A DNA stretch of 64,000 nt, from contig JAEOAD010000001.1 in the NCBI GenBank assembly GCA_036365145.1, positions 105,091,001 through 105,155,000 on the forward strand, in the 5' to 3' direction. The position numbers were made by a program, and so were the translations under genes. Origin of the DNA: Orientallactaga sibirica (lineage: Eukaryota > Chordata > Mammalia > Rodentia > Dipodidae). This document shows positions 22,536 through 34,286 of this stretch, piece after piece (position 1 is the first letter of the stretch; the number at the start of each line of letters is the position of its first letter). Below the pieces are notes generated by a model. That model did no database searches, had not been told where the DNA came from, and saw only the letters and a list, made by a program, of their open reading frames with translations.

Positions 22536-24270
22536 TCGGTTTCCATTAAGATGAATCTGACAGTTCCTACATCTCGAATTCTTCCCTATATTTGGTCCCC
22601 GTCCCCATCCCCCACAAACCTTCCTAGTGATGTGTCGTTTTCCCACGTTGAGAAGGTCACAGGCCCTCCCCACTTCTCCATGGCACTCTCTTATTCTTAA
22701 ATTGTCTCTTGTCCCTTTCGTTTCCCCTTTCTCTGTCCTCTTCACAGATTTCCTCCCTGGCAGTACATGAACCCTTCTTGAGCAGTGCCAGCCAGCATCA
22801 CGGAGCCACTAAAGAGGAAGCTGGGCCCTGGGAGAGAGAAGTCAGGGCTGCTGGAGGCAGAGGTCGCGTGTGGCTGTTGGTGGCAGTCCGCATGGGTTTT
22901 GGGTCACTGACCTTATTGAATCCAGCTGTGCCACACAGCTGCCTTGTCCAGTGGACATCTGCTCTGTGGACCAGCCTGCTGGCAGTGTCTCTTCTCTGCC
23001 TTTGGTCATAGCGTTCCAGTCTCTCTCTGGGAATAACTGCTCTCTAAGTGCATCGAGCCTGGGTGGAACTGTCTTTCAAAGTGCCATGTCCTCCATGAGT
23101 GAGATACGGCCAGGATCCCCAGCCCAACCTCAGAGTTCTCTTCGCCAAGTGGATAACATGAGTGGAGTGACGAGTTCACGTTCAGTCATGGGGTCAGCAA
23201 TCCCCATGGAGCTTATATACAAGCTCCCGCTAACCGCCAAGCCCACGTCCCAAGCTGACTCCATCTTTATCCCTGCAAAGCTCTCTCGGGGCTGTTAGCT
23301 AGTGAATTTCTGTGGCTTGCAACCATCCCACTACGCATGGCGCAGGGGCTGACGGCGGGCATGCTGCATGGCCTCTTTGAGCCCCAAACAAAACGAAGCT
23401 CATGAACAAAGCTCAGCCCATCAGACGTGTTTCCCAGAGCTAATCCTTCCTGCCTTGCCTCGCTGAGCAAATGTCCTGATGATGGACACTGGTGATAGAA
23501 CATGGCCACATCCCACAGACGACTAGTGACAAATCTCCGTGGTCAACTTTCCTATGACCTAATCTCCTCGCCCTCCCCCACCCCGACAGACCTCTCTGCT
23601 CTGGTAGGAATTACTGGGGTTCTCAAGGGCAGGTGGGTTGCACTTGACCCATTTCAGTGGGGGAGAAACGGCCTTCTGAAGAAACTTATCTGAACTTCTC
23701 ATGAGGAACAGCTGCCACTGGGGCTCTAACTGGGGCCCTTTTCAGATGCTCTGGCCCCAGCTCCTGCCACAAAGCTGCTCTGCTCAGTGGATTCCTCTCG
23801 CCATAAAAAAAAAAAAAAAAAAAGCAACCAATTCTGTTGCAGAAGAGTATAAGAGACCTTTGAAGGACCCCTTATGTCTCCTGGTGACTCTGTTTCCCCT
23901 GGTGAGCACAAGAGACTGTCAGCTCTCCCAGAAACCCTCAGCAGATGCCCCCAACCCAGACCTCCTTCTCCACCCCGGGCAGCATGAACACAGAGGCGGA
24001 TGTAAAATGACCTTCCAGCTGCTTCTCGGGGACCTTGGATCACAGTGCGTCACACCTCCAGAGAAGTCTGTTTCCACTGAGGCATAGAAACTAAGCAGAG
24101 GCATTCTTAAGTCCATGGTAAGTTCCATGGTCAGCTGGTAGATCACCCCAAAGGGCTCTTCCTAGCCAATGACTCAAGGTACCACCACCATTACTGGTCC
24201 CCATTGGGTAAGAACTATGATCACTGGGCAGATTTCACAACTGCAGACACCTGTATTAAGAGCAGTTAAG
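22536..24270. other. Unique non-coding DNA, 1.7 kb
   Basis: No interspersed repeat recognised apart from an 18-A run near 23805. Frames up to 142 codons (22870-23298) overlap others on both strands and show no recognised domain. Confidence 0.5.
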
Positions 24271-24283
24271 AAATTTGACCATG

Positions 24284-24470
24284 GGGGCTGGAGAGATGGC
24301 TTAGCAGTTAAGGCACTTGCCTGTGAAGCCTAAGGACCCAGGTTCAATTTTCCAGGTCTCACGTTAGCCAGATGCACAAGGTGGCACATGCACCTGGAAT
24401 TGATTTTCAGTGGCTGGAGGCACTAGCATGCCCATTCTCTCTCTGTCTCAAATAAAAGTAAATAAAACTC
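24284..24470 (+). mobile_element. tRNA-derived (B2-like) SINE
   Basis: First of three stacked elements. The block is flanked by aatttgaccatg (about 24274) and aacttgaccatg (about 24923). Confidence 0.9.
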
Positions 24471-24632
24471 CAGGCGTGGTGGCACATGCCTTTAATCCCA
24501 GTACTTGGGAGGCAGAGATAGGAGGAGCACCATGAGTTCGAGGCCATTCTGAGACTACATAGTGAATTCCAGGTCAGCCTGAGCTAGACTGAGTGAGACC
24601 CTACCTCGAAAAAACAAAAAAAAAAAAAAAAA
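24471..24632 (+). mobile_element. B1-like SINE in a SINE tail
   Basis: Full B1 body. Its own target duplication aaaagtaaataaaa is visible on both sides, showing insertion in the A-rich tail of the preceding SINE. Confidence 0.95.
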
Positions 24633-24655
24633 GTAAATAAAAAAAACTTTTTAAG

Positions 24656-24806
24656 GGGCTGGAGAGATGGCTTACCAGTAAGCACTTTCTGTGAAGCTAA
24701 GTACCCCAGGTTGAGGCTGTATTCCTCAGGACCCACATAAGCCAGATGCCCAAGGTGGCACTTGCATCTGGAGTTCGATTGCAGTGGCTGAAGGCCCTGG
24801 TGCACC

Positions 24807-24852
<46 letters not shown>

Positions 24853-24921
24853 CTTTCTCTCTCTGTCGCTTTTAAATAAATAAATAAAAATAAAATATTT
24901 AAAAATTAAAAAGAAAGAAAG
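24656..24921 (+). mobile_element. tRNA-derived (B2-like) SINE with a long CT tract
   Basis: Head ggggctggagagatggctta and a CT tract of about 38 bases (24811-24848) before AAATAAATAAATAAAAATAAAA. Third element of the stack. Confidence 0.95.
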
Positions 24922-24954
24922 AAACTTGACCATGATCACATACATAGTTCTTAA

Positions 24955-25035
24955 GGAGTGGAATCAAGCACCTCATTCGGGTCTCCCGGCCTTCAGCCCT
25001 TGCACTCTAACCACTAGGCTATGGCATCTCTAGTG
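24955..25035 (-). mobile_element. MIR remnant
   Basis: The sequence cattcgggtctcccggcctt then cactctaaccactaggctat is the reverse of the MIR 5' half. Confidence 0.65.
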
Positions 25036-26300
25036 CTTCCAGGAGGAGCCCCTGTCATCTACAGTCACCAGTGGGAACGAGCTACTTGGAACTCTGCGGC
25101 TCAGTCACTTGCCCCCTGATTCTCAAGTCCCTCTCTAGGAGGATGGGCAGCTCTCTCTACGTGCTCTTCCCTGGAGGAATGAGATGATCTATAGTACGCA
25201 GCAAGGAAGCACCAGGAAGGTCCTCGTCTGGGGTGAGGAACTGCCCACAGAAAAGAAGAACAAATCTGAAGCCCCAGAAAGAGAAGACTCACTGGAGGCC
25301 GATGGGAGGTCTGAGGCACAACAGCACCAGCTGAGAGGTGGCATCGGCTGGGGGTTCCTTCAGGGCCTCCTGAGGCTCAGGCAGGGATCAGTCATTGGTC
25401 AGCAACAACAGACTCTAGAGTTCACAGGGAATCTTCCTGCTGCGGACCTCCAAACGATTCTGCTAGTGCTTTGTTCCAGGTCAGCTTGGACTGGAAGACC
25501 CTTCCAGCTTCAACTGGGAAGGAGGTGGAGAAACTGGGCACGAAATGGGAAGCCCAGCCATACTCCATCACTCTCAGCATGGGCCCCATGACCAGCGCAT
25601 TTTCACTGCCCAGTTCTGGCAGCTTAGTGGCTTCCCCTCCACCACCCCACCCCCACCTCCTCATTACAGAACAAAGGAACCTGGCTCCTTCCCGCCAGTC
25701 CAGAGAGGGTTCCTAATTGGCTTTCCATTAAAGAGAAAATAGACTACTGTTTCCACCTCATTATTTATGAGCCTTTCTGGAAGTGCATTTCCATGCACTC
25801 TGGGATTACTCATGCCCATTTTGCTTGGCCATATTTTATGATCTGTTTTATTTATTCAGGGTCTCTATTGGGTACTCACATCTGAAACCAATTAAAAAAC
25901 AAGAAATAGGAAAAACCAAATAAACACCTGGAGATGCCCAAACCCAGAGTCTTTCTGCAGCCCGTTATTGGCAGGACAGACATGGTCATGCCAACAGGAA
26001 GTGGAGAACATTCTCCCCTCCAGGAGGTCAGGTAACGGACCACACAAAATGGCGGCCCACAAATGGAACGAGCTCTTGTTGTCAAAGCTTGCACTGAGGT
26101 TGCCTGGTCCTTACAGGATCTCCCAAGTAAGGGCATTGTTTATTCACATCTGTACCTTTCTCTCTGTCTTTAACATACTAACTGCCTTGTTTTCATAACC
26201 ACCATGCCTGCTGGGTAGTAAGCACACATATATACACTGCCACCTGAGATTGAAGGGGGTGATGTGCAGAACCATGAATTTGGCCATGTTTTGCCTTTTA
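25036..26300. other. Unique non-coding DNA
   Basis: No repeat recognised. Around 25720-25870 an AT-rich, evenly complex run (attatttatgagcctttctg) may be conserved. Frames to 135 codons are unsupported. Confidence 0.45.
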
Positions 26301-26524
26301 TTTTTATTTTTAGATATTTTTAATATTAGTTTTATTTATTTATTAGAGACAGAGAGCGAGAGAAAGAGTGAGAATGGATGCGCCAGAGCCTCAAGCCACT
26401 GCAAATGTACTCCAGACACATGCACCACCATGTGCATCTGGCTTACGAGGGACCTGGAGAATAGAACCGGGGTCCTTATGCTTTGCAGGCAGGTGCCTTA
26501 ACCACTAAGCCATTTCTGCAGCCC
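26301..26524 (-). mobile_element. tRNA-derived (B2-like) SINE, reverse
   Basis: Flanked by tttgccttttat on both sides (about 26290 and 26528), a clear target duplication. Confidence 0.95.
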
Positions 26525-26592
26525 TGGTTTGCCTTTTATGACTGACTCCAGCTTTCTCTGGAAGGATTCAGAGAAGCAGCTGAGAAGCCTGG

Positions 26593-26964
26593 TGTTGTGA
26601 TTTGAAAAATGAAATGTCCCCCACAGGTTCACATACTTGAGCACATGTTCTCCAGCTGGTGGCACTGTTTCAGGAGGTTGTGGAACCTTTGGGACACGGA
26701 ACCTAGCTGACAGCCATAACATATGGGGGAGGAGGCAGAGGACAGCTGAAGGCTCTGATTCTGTCCCATGCGCTCTGCTTCTTAGCTGGCTACCAAGATG
26801 GGCTACCAACCCCTTCGGCCACTGCCAACAGCCACAAGCCTTCTCAAAGCCATGCCTTCCCACCTAGATGGACTGTACTCTTCTCAAACTGTGGGCCAAA
26901 ATAAATCCTTCCATGCTTAAAGAGAAGGTATTTAGTCACAGCAATGAGAAAAGTAGGCGATACA
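26593..26964 (+). mobile_element. MaLR-like solo LTR
   Basis: Starts tgttgtgatttgaaaaatga, carries gtgggccaaaataaatcctt with AATAAA, and ends gcgataca. Same family as the elements at 7387 and 17031. No clear target duplication remains. Confidence 0.7.
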
Positions 26965-27471
26965 GTTGGTTTTCCCAGACCTACAGTCATACTTAGTAGG
27001 GGATGGGCGTGGATCTTAGGCAAAGCGAAGCTGGCCCTCCCAGCTTTCTCAGAGAAGTCTCGATTGATTTCTCACCTCTTTCTAGGATTTGCTTTAGAGT
27101 CTGTGTCCATAAACAAGTCACCTGCATGGAATTTTTCCATATAGAATTCAGATAGCTCTCCTCCTTCAGCATCAATCCCAACTGGGCCTGACACTTCTCT
27201 CTGCCTCACTCTCCATCTCCACCCTGAGAGTCTGGACAGTGGTGGATAGTCTCCATCCCAAGGAAAAATGCCCTTTGCTCCCCCTTTGACTGAGCTGGAT
27301 ATATGGACAGCATGGGACCAGCAGCAACTTCGTGGGGCAGGTTGCAGTAAAATGCCATCTACCAGAGAATCTGTTGGGGTTTCTGGTGAAGTCAAAGGGA
27401 ACAATGCACATCCTATCTGTGACCTTTTTCTCCTCCCCAGGATATTTGCAATGTCCATTGTCGTATGATTT

Positions 27472-27474
<3 letters not shown>

Positions 27475-27502
<28 letters not shown>
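27475..27502. repeat. (CA)n microsatellite
   Basis: About 13 CA dinucleotides. Confidence 0.95.
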
Positions 27503-27505
<3 letters not shown>

Positions 27506-27639
27506 ATTGGTTCTGTTCCTCTTGAGACACTTGAATAGTACAAAGGATTTGCATGAATTACTAAGAAAAGAAAAAGGTGGATATTTGGCGGAATAACTCT
27601 ACAAGCAGCTTTATTGCTAACAGTTCAACGACTCAATCC

Positions 27640-27648
27640 GTGTGTGTA

Positions 27649-27682
<34 letters not shown>
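27640..27682. repeat. (TG)n microsatellite with interruptions
   Basis: TGTGTGTATGTATATGTGTG followed by pure TG. Confidence 0.95.
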
Positions 27683-27907
27683 ATGTGTGTAACAACCATG
27701 TGTCACAGCAGTGGAGGAAAATTCTGAGAAATCCATTGTTGGGTGATTTCATTATTATGTAAATACCATAGAGTGAACTTACACGAAGTAAGATGATTAT
27801 GATGTCACGGGGCAATACAATATTGCATAGCCACGGTTGTCAGTACATTCCATTATTGACCAAAAATGTCATATATGTAACATAATATAACATGATATTT
27901 ATGTTTG

Positions 27908-27958
27908 TATATATATATATAAATATATACATATATACATATATACATATATACATAT

Positions 27959-28018
<60 letters not shown>
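27908..28018. repeat. Compound (ACATATAT)n/(AT)n microsatellite
   Basis: An 8-mer ACATATAT repeated about six times passes into roughly 50 bases of pure AT. It is strongly self-complementary. Confidence 0.95.
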
Positions 28019-28023
<5 letters not shown>

Positions 28024-28802
28024 GAAATCAATTATTGGGGATTGGTTCACAATTATAGAAGGCAAGCTATCTCTCCCATGATGTGCCCTCTGTAACCTGA
28101 AGAGGCAGGAAGGTCAGTGGTGTAATTCAGTCCATGTCCCAAGGCCAAGTGCAGAGACCTGAGACCAGGCCAGAGGAAGGTGTGAATCCTGGTCTGAAGC
28201 TGAAGGCCTACACTTAAAGCAGTGATTCCTGGGGACGGGTGATGGATGTGTTGGTTCAAACAGAGAAAGGAGATTAAACTCCTGCACTTCTTGTGCTGTT
28301 TGGGCTGCCAGTAGATTGAATGCTGTCTTCCCACACTGGCCTGGGCCATCTTATTCATTCAGTCTCCTAGTCCAAAGGCGGAGTGTTTCTTCACAGGCAT
28401 CCCCAGAAATAACTAGCTCTCTGAACATCCCATATGAGTTGACACACAAAGTTAACCGTCACTAACCTTCTCTCTCTTCGTTTGCTTTCACTAGTGCAAG
28501 TGTGGGTTGCATGCATTTATGTGGAAGAACTGGCTACACATCTACTATAAGAATAAAGTCTACTTGGCCCGAACTTCAACCTGTGTCACCTCTTGGGATA
28601 ATACATCTCAGTGATCCACTTCCCGCTTTGACCACAAGAGCTATGAAGGTCACCAGGGAGTGAGCTAGGGAGGGAACGAGGAACCTGACATAATTCCACC
28701 TGCTCAGAACCGTGGCTTCTAGTTTGAGATCCATTCTACCATCACTTGTCATAGTCTGGCAAATGTGACGAAGGCTTGCTCATATAAAAATGACTGGCCA
28801 GG

Positions 28803-29027
28803 GGGCTGGAGAGATGGCTTAGTGGTTAAGCGCTTGCCTTTGAAGCCCAAGGACCCTGGTTTGAGGCTCAATTCCCCAGTACCCACGTAAGCCAGATGCA
28901 CAAAGTGGCGCATGCATCTGGAGTTCATTTGCAGTGGCTGGAGGCCCTGGTGCGCCCATTCTCTCTCTGTGTCTGTCACTCTCAAATAAATAAATAAAAA
29001 TTTAAAAACAAAAAAAATTTTTTTTTT
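28803..29027 (+). mobile_element. tRNA-derived (B2-like) SINE
   Basis: Complete copy. Perfect target duplication aatgactggccag at 28789-28801 and 29028-29040. Confidence 0.97.
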
Positions 29028-29296
29028 AATGACTGGCCAGATGCCTCCAAATATGAGGAGCGCAGTTACCCTATTTCCGTTCCCTGCTTTCTTCATAGCA
29101 CGTGGGAACTGAAAATCAAAAGGCCTATGGTGGGAAAGAGTTGGGAAGAGAAAGCCGCACACCACAAGCTGGGTCCTACTCAGAGAAAGGCCCCAGGTCT
29201 GGCAATGCCACATGGGCTGAGTGGAGGTGCACAGCTCTGCGGGGTCTAATCTGTCCCTTGGGAAGACTAGGAACTCCTTCTCAGAGTAATATATAT

Positions 29297-29438
29297 TGGT
29301 TTTTGAGGTAGGGTCTCGCAGTAGCCCAGGCTACCTGGAACACACTCTGTAGTCTCAGGCTGGTCTTGAACGCACGATGATCCTCCTACCTCTGCCTCCT
29401 GAGTGCTGGGACTAAAGGAGTGAGCCACCACACCCAGC
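29297..29438 (-). mobile_element. B1-like SINE, reverse
   Basis: Body ggtagggtctcgcagtagcc through caccacacccagct. The flanking cagagtaatat at both ends is a target duplication. Confidence 0.95.
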
Positions 29439-29634
29439 TCAGAGTAATATTTTTAAATGGATAAAACAGAGTCCATAGGACAAAAAGGAAGCCAATTATA
29501 CTACAATGCTGTGATCAAAATGGTTTTATAATTGCAATAGAGAAACTTATGCACTATTTTATAAACTCATGTTAGTATAAGTCAATACATTTCTCTTCCT
29601 TTTCTGTGGTTGTCTTTTGTCTGCTTGTTTTATT

Positions 29635-29762
29635 TTGTTTTTATTAGACAGAGTCTCCCTATGTAGCCCAAGCTGGCCTCAAACTCTCAATCCTCCTGCC
29701 TTTGCTCCCTCCCCCAACTCCCAAATGCTGGGATAACAGTCATGTACCACCACATCCAGCTT
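29635..29762 (-). mobile_element. Old B1-like SINE, reverse
   Basis: Body agacagagtctccctatgta, ctggcctcaaactctcaatc and taccaccacatccagctt, more diverged than the main B1 group and closer to B1 of other rodents. Confidence 0.8.
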
Positions 29763-29944
29763 AAATTTCGTTTTTAAAAACATATCCATAAGAAGGCTGC
29801 TATGTCTTGGCTTGATCATGGCTGATGAGACATGCTTGTCTTAAAGCCATACATATGACATGTTGGTCACCCAACTGGCTATTTTTAAGTTAATGTTTCC
29901 CAGGGCTGAGAAGTCTTATTTGCAAATGTAAATGACTAAAAATA

Positions 29945-30182
29945 TTTTTTAAAACTCTTGTTTATTTATTTTATTTATTAGTAACAGACAGAGAGATAAA
30001 GAGGCAGAGAGAGAGAGAGAGAGAATGAGCACACCAGGGCCTCCAGCCACTGCAATCAAACTCCAGATGCATGCGCCACCTTGTGCATCTGGCTTATGTG
30101 GGTCCTGGGGAATTGAGCCTCAAACCAGGGTCCTTAGGCTTCACAGGCAAGCACTTAACCGCTAAGCCATCTCTCCCAGCCC
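29945..30182 (-). mobile_element. tRNA-derived (B2-like) SINE, reverse
   Basis: Reverse copy from a TTTATTTATTTTATTTATTA tail to taagccatctctcccagccc. The extra 'cctca' in aattgagcctcaaaccaggg marks a sub-type also seen at 28803, 43713 and 51049. Confidence 0.95.
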
Positions 30183-30189
30183 TGTATTG

Positions 30190-30437
30190 TTTTTTTTTAG
30201 TATTTTATTTATTTATTTATTTGAGAGAGAGAATGAGGCAGAAAGAGAATGAGAGAGAAAGAAAGAAAAAGAAAGAGAGAGAGAGAATGGGCATGCCAGG
30301 GCTTGTAGCCACTGCAAACAAACTCCAGATGCATGCACCACTTTATGCATCTGGCTTATGTGGGTACTAGGGAATAAAACCTGGGTCCTTAGACTTCTAA
30401 GGCAAGCACCTTAACCGTTAAGCCATCTCTCCAGTTC
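30190..30437 (-). mobile_element. tRNA-derived (B2-like) SINE, reverse
   Basis: Second reverse copy directly after the previous one, with an extended GA/GAAA tract and ending taagccatctctccagttct. Confidence 0.95.
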
Positions 30438-30868
30438 TGAAAATGTAAAGTTCACAGTTTACTTTTAAAAAAACCTCCAAGACTCCTTGCATGGACCTTC
30501 AATAGTGGAAATTCCCAGCTGTACCACTTGGAGCTGAATTCCTAGGCCCAGAGCTGGCAAGTGAAGTCTGGAAGGTATCTGCAGACAAGGGATGAAGGCT
30601 GCAATCTAGGTGCAAAAGCAAACAATACTTCACGCCGAGGTAGAGACACATGATACTTTAAGATACAGCCTAACTATGAGGCAAAATCAAATGAACTGGA
30701 TTGCTCACGGTGACAGCGTCTCAGGTACTGCTGAGTCTGCTGTAGTTTGTTTTCTGCACTTTTATGAGAAGGAAAAACTAAAGTTCAGTTGAAGGCTACC
30801 AAAAATCAAGATATCATTTTCTCCCCTCCAAGTTCACAGAACATCTCAGAAGTCCACAGGTCTTGATT
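30438..30868. other. Unique non-coding DNA
   Basis: No recognised repeat or gene. Confidence 0.55.
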
Positions 30869-30884
30869 AAGAACAGCGGTTGGA

Positions 30885-31269
30885 ATTGGCCTCGATATCC
30901 ATGACCTTGCAGTGCTTAGCAATACCTTCGCAAGACCCTCATAATAGAAGAAAAAGATGATGACATCAAATTAAAAGAGACTAATGGAGAGAGGGAGGGG
31001 ATATGATGGAGAATGGACTTCTGAAGGGGAACGGGGGGAGGGGAAGGAAATATCATGGTTTTGTCTGTAAGTATAGAAGTTGTCAATAATAATAAAAAAA
31101 AGGGCGTGGTGGCGCACACCTTTAATCCCAGCACTCAGGAGGCAGAGGTAGGAGGATCGCCATGAGTTCAAGGCTACCCTGAGACTACATAGTGAATTCC
31201 AGGTCAAGCTGGCCCAGAGGGAGACCCTGCCTCAAAACACCAAAAAAAAAAAAATAATAATAATAAAAA
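30885..31269 (+). mobile_element. 5'-truncated L1 3' end with a B1 in its tail
   Basis: Motifs ttgcagtgcttagcaatacc, ggatatgatggagaatgg and ttttgtctgtaagtatagaa also occur in the element at 36183, showing one family that I take to be L1 3' UTR. An exact 16-bp repeat aagaacagcggttgga at 30869-30884 and 31270-31285 flanks the L1 piece plus the B1 in its tail. Confidence 0.7.
31101..31256 (+). mobile_element. B1-like SINE inside an L1 tail
   Basis: B1 body from agggcgtggtggcgcacacc to an A run, with AATAATAATAAAAAAA of the L1 tail on both sides. Confidence 0.95.
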
Positions 31270-31285
31270 AAGAACAGCGGTTGGA

Positions 31286-32044
31286 GGGGATGGAGATGAA
31301 GAAGAAGAAGGGAGGAGGAAGTTAGCAGACAGCACGGAATTGGAGAATCTCAAACATAGGGCAGATACAAAATAACCTCAGCCTAGGAGCCAGGAAACAC
31401 CTTCCGAGAACTTGAACTTCCTCATCCTTTGAACTGCCATGGTAAAACCCTGTGCTCCTCATAAGCCCTCAGTGCGGTCTCCCTCCCACTCAGAACTGCC
31501 TAGAGCGAGTGGCGCTTGTGCTAGAATCAAGGAAGGGCTGGACTACGGGTTTGGGCCAATCCTGCAGGACTGTAAATCTCTCTCAGTGGGATCAGTCAGC
31601 TGAGGCAGAGGTAAGGCTAGCTTCAGATCCTTGAAGGAGGACTTTGGTTATCCATAGCTCATGAAAGCGGGTCCTCCAGATCCCGGGGTCTTGAATTCCC
31701 TTCACACATGACACAGGAGGAAGTCCATGCTTGGGAGGCTGCAGGAATGGGTGACCTGGGAGCTCTCTATCAACTTCTTTGCTTTTTCTAAGACACAAGC
31801 CAACCACGTGCTTGGACATCCAGAAGAGAGGCAAGGCCCTTGCTGGGGTGCCGTGCTGTTTCACCATAGCTAATCCCAGGGAGATGCTGGCTCCTGGAAG
31901 TTACCAAACAGGGCAGTGGATTGCTGAAGAAGCTTTAATGAGGAGCCGACAAATGAATCCCCTTTGCCCTGCCCTGCCTCCAGCAAGCCCGCTGCTTCCC
32001 CACCACTGCCTTCCCGTGCTGCTCTGTAAGTTTTCCTCCTAATC
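31286..32044. other. Unique non-coding DNA
   Basis: No repeat beyond a short GAAGAAGAAG run at about 31298. No gene recognised. Confidence 0.5.
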
Positions 32045-32420
32045 TCGGTCTCAATGCCTTTTTCCCATTCTTCTGAATGTTAAAGTCACGACCTTTGCGG
32101 TTTATGGGCCACCGGAGACTGAACTAAATGTGTTAGCTCAGAGTCCAAACAAGTAATAGCCGGCCAATTAAATTAATAATCCATATTGTTACAATGTTTA
32201 ACCACGGCTGTTTCCTCAGCGGTCTGTTTAAATCACAGCCAAGGCCTGACCTATTAAAATGAATAACTGGAATTATGAGAAAGTCCATTTAATAAACACA
32301 GCGAGGAACGCAGCACAATTGGGCATGAAATATTTATTACCACTTGAAGCAGAGAGCTGTTTGGGACTTTTAGATGGGATTAATGAATGTGTTTTAATTT
32401 CTGACTCACAAGGTGGGAGG
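32045..32420. other. Probable conserved non-coding element
   Basis: About 375 bases with no SINE, no simple repeat and dense developmental-type motifs: ccaattaaattaataatcca (paired TAAT cores), gggattaatgaatgtgtttt and cattaaa-like runs. Composition resembles vertebrate enhancers. Inference from sequence alone. Confidence 0.5.
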
Positions 32421-32564
32421 TGGGTCTGGGACTGGGGGCCTTTGGCAGATTCCTGGGGAAAAAAATCAGTTCATATGTATCAGCACATTGTGCTGGGGCT
32501 GCTTGGTCACGCGTGCACCTCCTCTAGCCGCCTTGAAGGAAGGCAGATGAATGTCTAATGGCAG

Positions 32565-32601
32565 TCCTCACAGGAGCCTAGTACTTGCTCAATGAATGTT
32601 T
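32565..32601 (+). mobile_element. MIR 3' end remnant
   Basis: The sequence gtacttgctcaatgaatgtt resembles the MIR/L2 end ...gtgctcaataaatgtt. Too short to be sure. The GATG array begins right after it. Confidence 0.4.
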
Positions 32602-32955
32602 ACTGGATGGCAGGATGGATGAGTGGATAGGTAAATGGATGGATAGATGGATGGTTGGATGGATGAACAGAGAAACAGAAGGGTGATGAAACATTGGATT
32701 GATGGATATATAGGTGAGTGGATAGGTAGGTAGGTGGGTGGATGGATGGATGGGTGGATGGGTAGATGGATGGTCGTATGGACAGATGAACAAAAGGATG
32801 GATGGATGCATGGATGGATGGATGGATGGATGGATGGATGGATGGATGGATGGATGGTCAGGTGGATGAGTAGGTTGGTGGATGGGTGGGTGGGTGGATG
32901 GATAGTTGTATGGACAGATGAACAGAAGGGTGGATGGATGGATGGATGATCTAAT
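32602..32955. repeat. (GATG)n tetranucleotide array
   Basis: About 350 bases of TGGA/GATG repeats with irregular interruptions. A larger unit (atggacagatgaacaraagg) occurs twice (about 32777 and 32910), so part of the array was duplicated as a block. Confidence 0.95.
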
Positions 32956-33755
32956 GGTAAGTTGGCACCTCAGCATCTTCACTTCAGTGGTATAGGACAC
33001 ATGGTAGACTTGACACAGAGCCTGACACAAAGTTCTTGGCAAATGGTTGCTGGCATCATTAGGAGCAAAACCTATTTAATGTACTAGAAAATCAGTTTTC
33101 CACTCAGCAGACTTCTGAGAATCCCAAGCTTTATTCCAGAACCCTCTCCACCCCGGCTGGCCGGTTTACCTCTATGTGTACTTGGGAGTCTGTTTGAAAA
33201 GGTGGCTTTGTTGTACTGTTTTTGTCTTTCCCAGCATGAACTGCAGCTTTCCCTATTTTTCTAAAGCTTGGTGTCTTATTCCTGCCTTTGCCTCAGCATG
33301 TCTTCTCTTCTCCCAGGCATGGCAATGTTGCGTAAGATCTCTTCCCCTTTCCCAAACCACACCATCTCACAAGTTTTGATAATGGGTTTAAAAACATGTG
33401 GTTTCTATAATAATAGCTCTTAGCCAGTCGTGTAAGTGAAATGGTTATCGGGGATCTATAGACATGATACCTGAGCCTTCTCTAGAGAAGAGACCCCAAG
33501 GGAAAAGTTGACAGCTCAGTTGCTCTTTACAGAGAGGGAAATGCAGGCAGGCGTGACCAGGCAATAAGGGAGTCCAGCTGACATAGTGAAGCTATCTTTT
33601 CCCTCTCTGTCTTTTGTGGTTTTCTCTAGACTGGAAGATGCACATCCACTGCCCAAGACATTGCTAGGTTACTCCTTGGGCTTCATACTTCCTGGGCTAA
33701 TTGTACTAGACATACGTCCTCCATTGATGCATTAATGAGCTGCAACACAAAAGCT
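32956..33755. other. Unique DNA
   Basis: A possible MIR tail at 33010-33060 (cacagagcctgacacaaagt). Nothing else recognised. Confidence 0.5.
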
Positions 33756-33944
33756 GGGGGGATGTAGAGATGGTTCAGTGGTTAAAGGCACTTGTTTGCA
33801 AAGCCTGATGGCGCAGGTTCAATACCTCAGTATCGACATATAGCCAGATGCACAAAGTGATACATGCATCAGGAGTTCATTTGCAGTGGCAACAGCCCCT
33901 GGCACACCCTTTCTCTCTCTCTCTAAGGAAAGAACTACATTTTA
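33756..33944 (+). mobile_element. tRNA-derived (B2-like) SINE, diverged
   Basis: Head gggatgtagagatggttcag. A reverse B1 is inserted just after its CT tract, with aagaacta(c/a)atttt at both ends of the B1. Confidence 0.85.
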
Positions 33945-34104
33945 TTTATTTATTTTTTTTGGTTTTTCGAGGTAGGGTCTCACTCTGGCCCAGGCTGACC
34001 TGGAATTAACTACGTAGTCTCAGGGTGGCCTCGAACTCTCGGCGATCCTCCTACCTCTGCCTCCCGAGTGCTGGGATTAAAGGCGTGCGCCACCACGCCC
34101 GGCT
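33945..34104 (-). mobile_element. B1-like SINE, reverse
   Basis: Near-consensus reverse B1 ending caccacgcccggct, with target duplication aagaactacatttt / aagaactaaatttt. Confidence 0.95.
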
Positions 34105-34138
34105 TAAGAACTAAATTTTTTTAAAACTGAGAGGAAGG

Positions 34139-34275
34139 TGAGTGTGGTGGCACACATCTGTAACACTGGTACTCGGGAGGCTGAGCTAGGATGCTTTTGT
34201 ATTAGAGGCCAGCCTGGGATACATATATAGCAAGTTTCCATCCAGCCTAAGCTATATGAGTAGACCCTATCTTAA
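34139..34275 (+). mobile_element. Old B1-like SINE
   Basis: Body gtgagtgtggtggcacacat, ctgtaacactggtactcggg and agaccctatctt, clearly more diverged than neighbours. Confidence 0.75.
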
Positions 34276-34286
34276 AAAGTGAGGTA

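Larger units (their letters stand above)
26965..28788. other. Unique DNA with microsatellites
   Basis: Apart from the CA, TG and TA repeats listed separately I recognise no repeat family or gene. Confidence 0.5.

Noticed and set aside
27633..28065. Small frames of alternating T/H, C/V or I/Y residues
   Set aside because: Translations of CA, TG and TA microsatellites.
28749..29213. 154-codon minus-strand frame
   Set aside because: Runs mainly through the SINE at 28803-29027 in antisense.
32578..33042. 154-codon minus-strand frame rich in HPSIHPSI
   Set aside because: It is the translation of the GATG tetranucleotide array.
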